This document shows, in pieces, positions 63,125 to 64,000 of a stretch of 64,000 nucleotides of DNA. The position numbers and the translations under genes are program-made. Positions within the stretch are counted from its first letter, which is position 1; every line of letters starts with the position of its first letter. Under the pieces are notes generated by a model. That model was not told where the DNA came from. It made no database searches and saw nothing but the letters and a program-made list of their open reading frames with translations. This DNA comes from Brevibacterium gallinarum (GTDB lineage: Bacteria > Actinomycetota > Actinomycetes > Actinomycetales > Brevibacteriaceae), in assembly GCF_014836885.1 (NCBI RefSeq), contig NZ_JACSPY010000009.1, positions 52,395 to 116,394 on the forward strand. The letters are read 5' to 3'.

Positions 63125-63363
63125 ATCCTTAGTCCTTGTCATTCGGTCGCTGCCTTCAGACCAGAGGCCGGCAGGTGCCGGGGCAGTGCTGAAGGCCGCC
63201 GACACTCTACTCCTGTGACACAGCTCGCGCCAATGCGCCTTGCCGCCTCTCACACACCCGTCCGCTGCTGACCTGCCCGCCTCCACCACCGCCTCCACCG
63301 CCTTCGCCGCTGACAGCCAGGCCGCGCTGTACATGGCATCGCGGCCGGTGGCAGGATGTGGTC

Positions 63364-63840
63364 ATGACTGCACAGGAGACCACCGGCGGCGACGCACAGC
63401 GCCGCGTCGAGGTGACCAGGATCACGGAGAACCACTACCGGGCGCGCACCGCCTCGGGCGCGGAGATCGAGTTCGGCCGCGGCGAGGGGCTCATGACTCC
63501 CGTCGAGCTGCTGCTGGCGGCCACCGCCGGCTGCTCGGCCATCGACCTCGACACCGTCACCACCCGCCGCACCGAACCCGAGCGCTTCGACATCACCGCC
63601 ACCGGCGAGAAGATCGTCGAGGACGATGAGGCCTCCCGGCTCGACGACATCCGGCTGCACTTCGACCTCGCCTTCCCCGACGACCAGGCCGGCCGGCAGT
63701 CGGCGAAGATGGCCGAGCGGCTGCTCAGGCTCTCCCACGACCGCTACTGCACCGTCTCGCGCACGATCGAGAACGGCGCACCGGTGACGATGACCTCCGA
63801 AGTCAGCCCCGACATCGCAGCGGACACCCCAGACGCATAA
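63364..63840 (+). CDS. OsmC family protein
   Basis: 158 residues. FGRGEGLMTPVELLLAATAGCSAIDLDTV includes the GCS peroxidatic Cys, and LLRLSHDRYCTVSRTIENG the second Cys of the OsmC/Ohr/YhfA fold. Likely a thiol peroxidase for organic hydroperoxides, YhfA-like branch. CAGGAT 6 nt before ATG, leaderless-like. Confidence 0.9.
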   Translation: MTAQETTGGDAQRRVEVTRITENHYRARTASGAEIEFGRGEGLMTPVELLLAATAGCSAIDLDTVTTRRTEPERFDITATGEKIVEDDEASRLDDIRLHFDLAFPDDQAGRQSAKMAERLLRLSHDRYCTVSRTIENGAPVTMTSEVSPDIAADTPDA

Positions 63841-63875
63841 GCGCCCAGCGCTTCGTGCCCGCGGCGTCTGCACAC

Positions 63876-64000
63876 CTAGGGCGTGTCTGATAAATGCTGT
63901 AACCAAGCGATGACACCGTTGAGCACGATAGCGGCCCGGTAGATGATGGCGAGTTTGTCATATCGTGTGGCCAGTCCTCGCCACTGTTTCATACGGGCGT
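63876..64000 (-). CDS. IS5-family transposase, 3' end (partial)
   Basis: The last 40 codons read KQWRGLATRYDKLAIIYRAAI then end in WLQHLSDTP and TAG at 63876-63878, the usual C-terminus of actinobacterial IS5-type transposases. GGGCGTGTCTGATAAATG (63879-63896) just inside the stop fits the terminal inverted repeat. The element continues beyond the window. Confidence 0.8.
   Translation of the reverse strand, partial: ARMKQWRGLATRYDKLAIIYRAAIVLNGVIAWLQHLSDTP

Noticed and set aside
61949..63271. Long plus-strand frame opposite the POT transporter
   Set aside because: Composition is Asp/Glu/Arg-rich noise without domains, mirrored from hydrophobic codons of the transporter.
1..64000. rRNA operon or intact tRNA genes
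   Set aside because: I scanned for conserved rRNA segments and GGTTCRANYCC T-arms and found no convincing gene; the only tRNA-like stretch (12240-12300) does not fold properly.

Overview
The window is chromosomal DNA of a high-GC Gram-positive actinobacterium. The gene set (XseAB, IspH, RmuC, YchF, LigD/Ku, BCCT carrier, sortase-anchored surface protein, several actinobacterial-type hydrolases) and the many leaderless starts fit the Brevibacteriaceae/Micrococcales, probably Brevibacterium. The genus is an inference from gene content; there is no rRNA or certain tRNA here to confirm it.

Layout. 1-8.0 kb is ordinary core: exonuclease VII (xseA-xseB) divergent from ispH, a Ser/Thr kinase divergent from a secreted membrane-anchored protein, rmuC and ychF. 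8.0-14.3 kb is an accessory island: two paralogous HigBA toxin-antitoxin pairs bracket a frameshifted carbamoyltransferase, an IS3-type element, a receiver-domain gene beheaded at the IS edge, and an LtrA membrane protein. 14.3-22.2 kb is sparse, with lone small enzymes (YtoQ-like, flavin/pyridoxamine oxidase-like, CPBP protease, secreted TAP-type peptidase, FAD monooxygenase, DHFR-like, GNAT) and several 300-600 bp stretches without genes. 22.2-26.4 kb is a bacterial NHEJ locus: Ku divergent from a Pol-PE-Lig LigD, with a DUF429 putative nuclease 6 nt behind ligD. 26.6-33.4 kb holds a lipoprotein/PKD-protein pair, an acyltransferase, a HerA-like ATPase, a FitAB toxin-antitoxin operon with a twin palindromic operator, a lipid kinase and a DUF488 protein.

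33.4-37.6 kb is the most interesting part: an overlapping operon of a GT2 glycosyltransferase, an acyl-CoA dehydrogenase-like protein and a fused PIG-L deacetylase/NodS-like methyltransferase, divergent from a WcbI-type protein. The enzyme logic (glycosyl transfer, N-deacetylation, methylation, acyl chemistry) resembles that of rhizobial Nod-factor synthesis and suggests an undescribed cell-envelope glycoconjugate. 37.6-46.8 kb carries MobA, a BCCT carrier with an RDD protein, MgtC, a DJ-1 protein, a VWA/LPxTG surface protein whose start codon is followed by a 12-C tract (probable phase variation), a hydrolase and a CPBP protease.

46.8-64 kb is mostly housekeeping: a HhH-GPD protein, a YchJ-DUF1697-rhodanese-SufE gene run, a decayed PiT phosphate transporter with three premature stops and a frameshift, a siderophore-interacting protein behind a probable iron box, two peroxiredoxins, Pcm-like methyltransferase, PPTase/patatin pair, UdgB, butanediol dehydrogenase, a DUF368 (PopT-type) carrier, PIG-L, DUF808, POT transporter and OsmC. 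The window closes inside an IS5-type transposase. About 17 genes lack a Shine-Dalgarno and have a TAnnnT-like -10 box 6-8 nt before the start codon, which is the signature of leaderless transcription.
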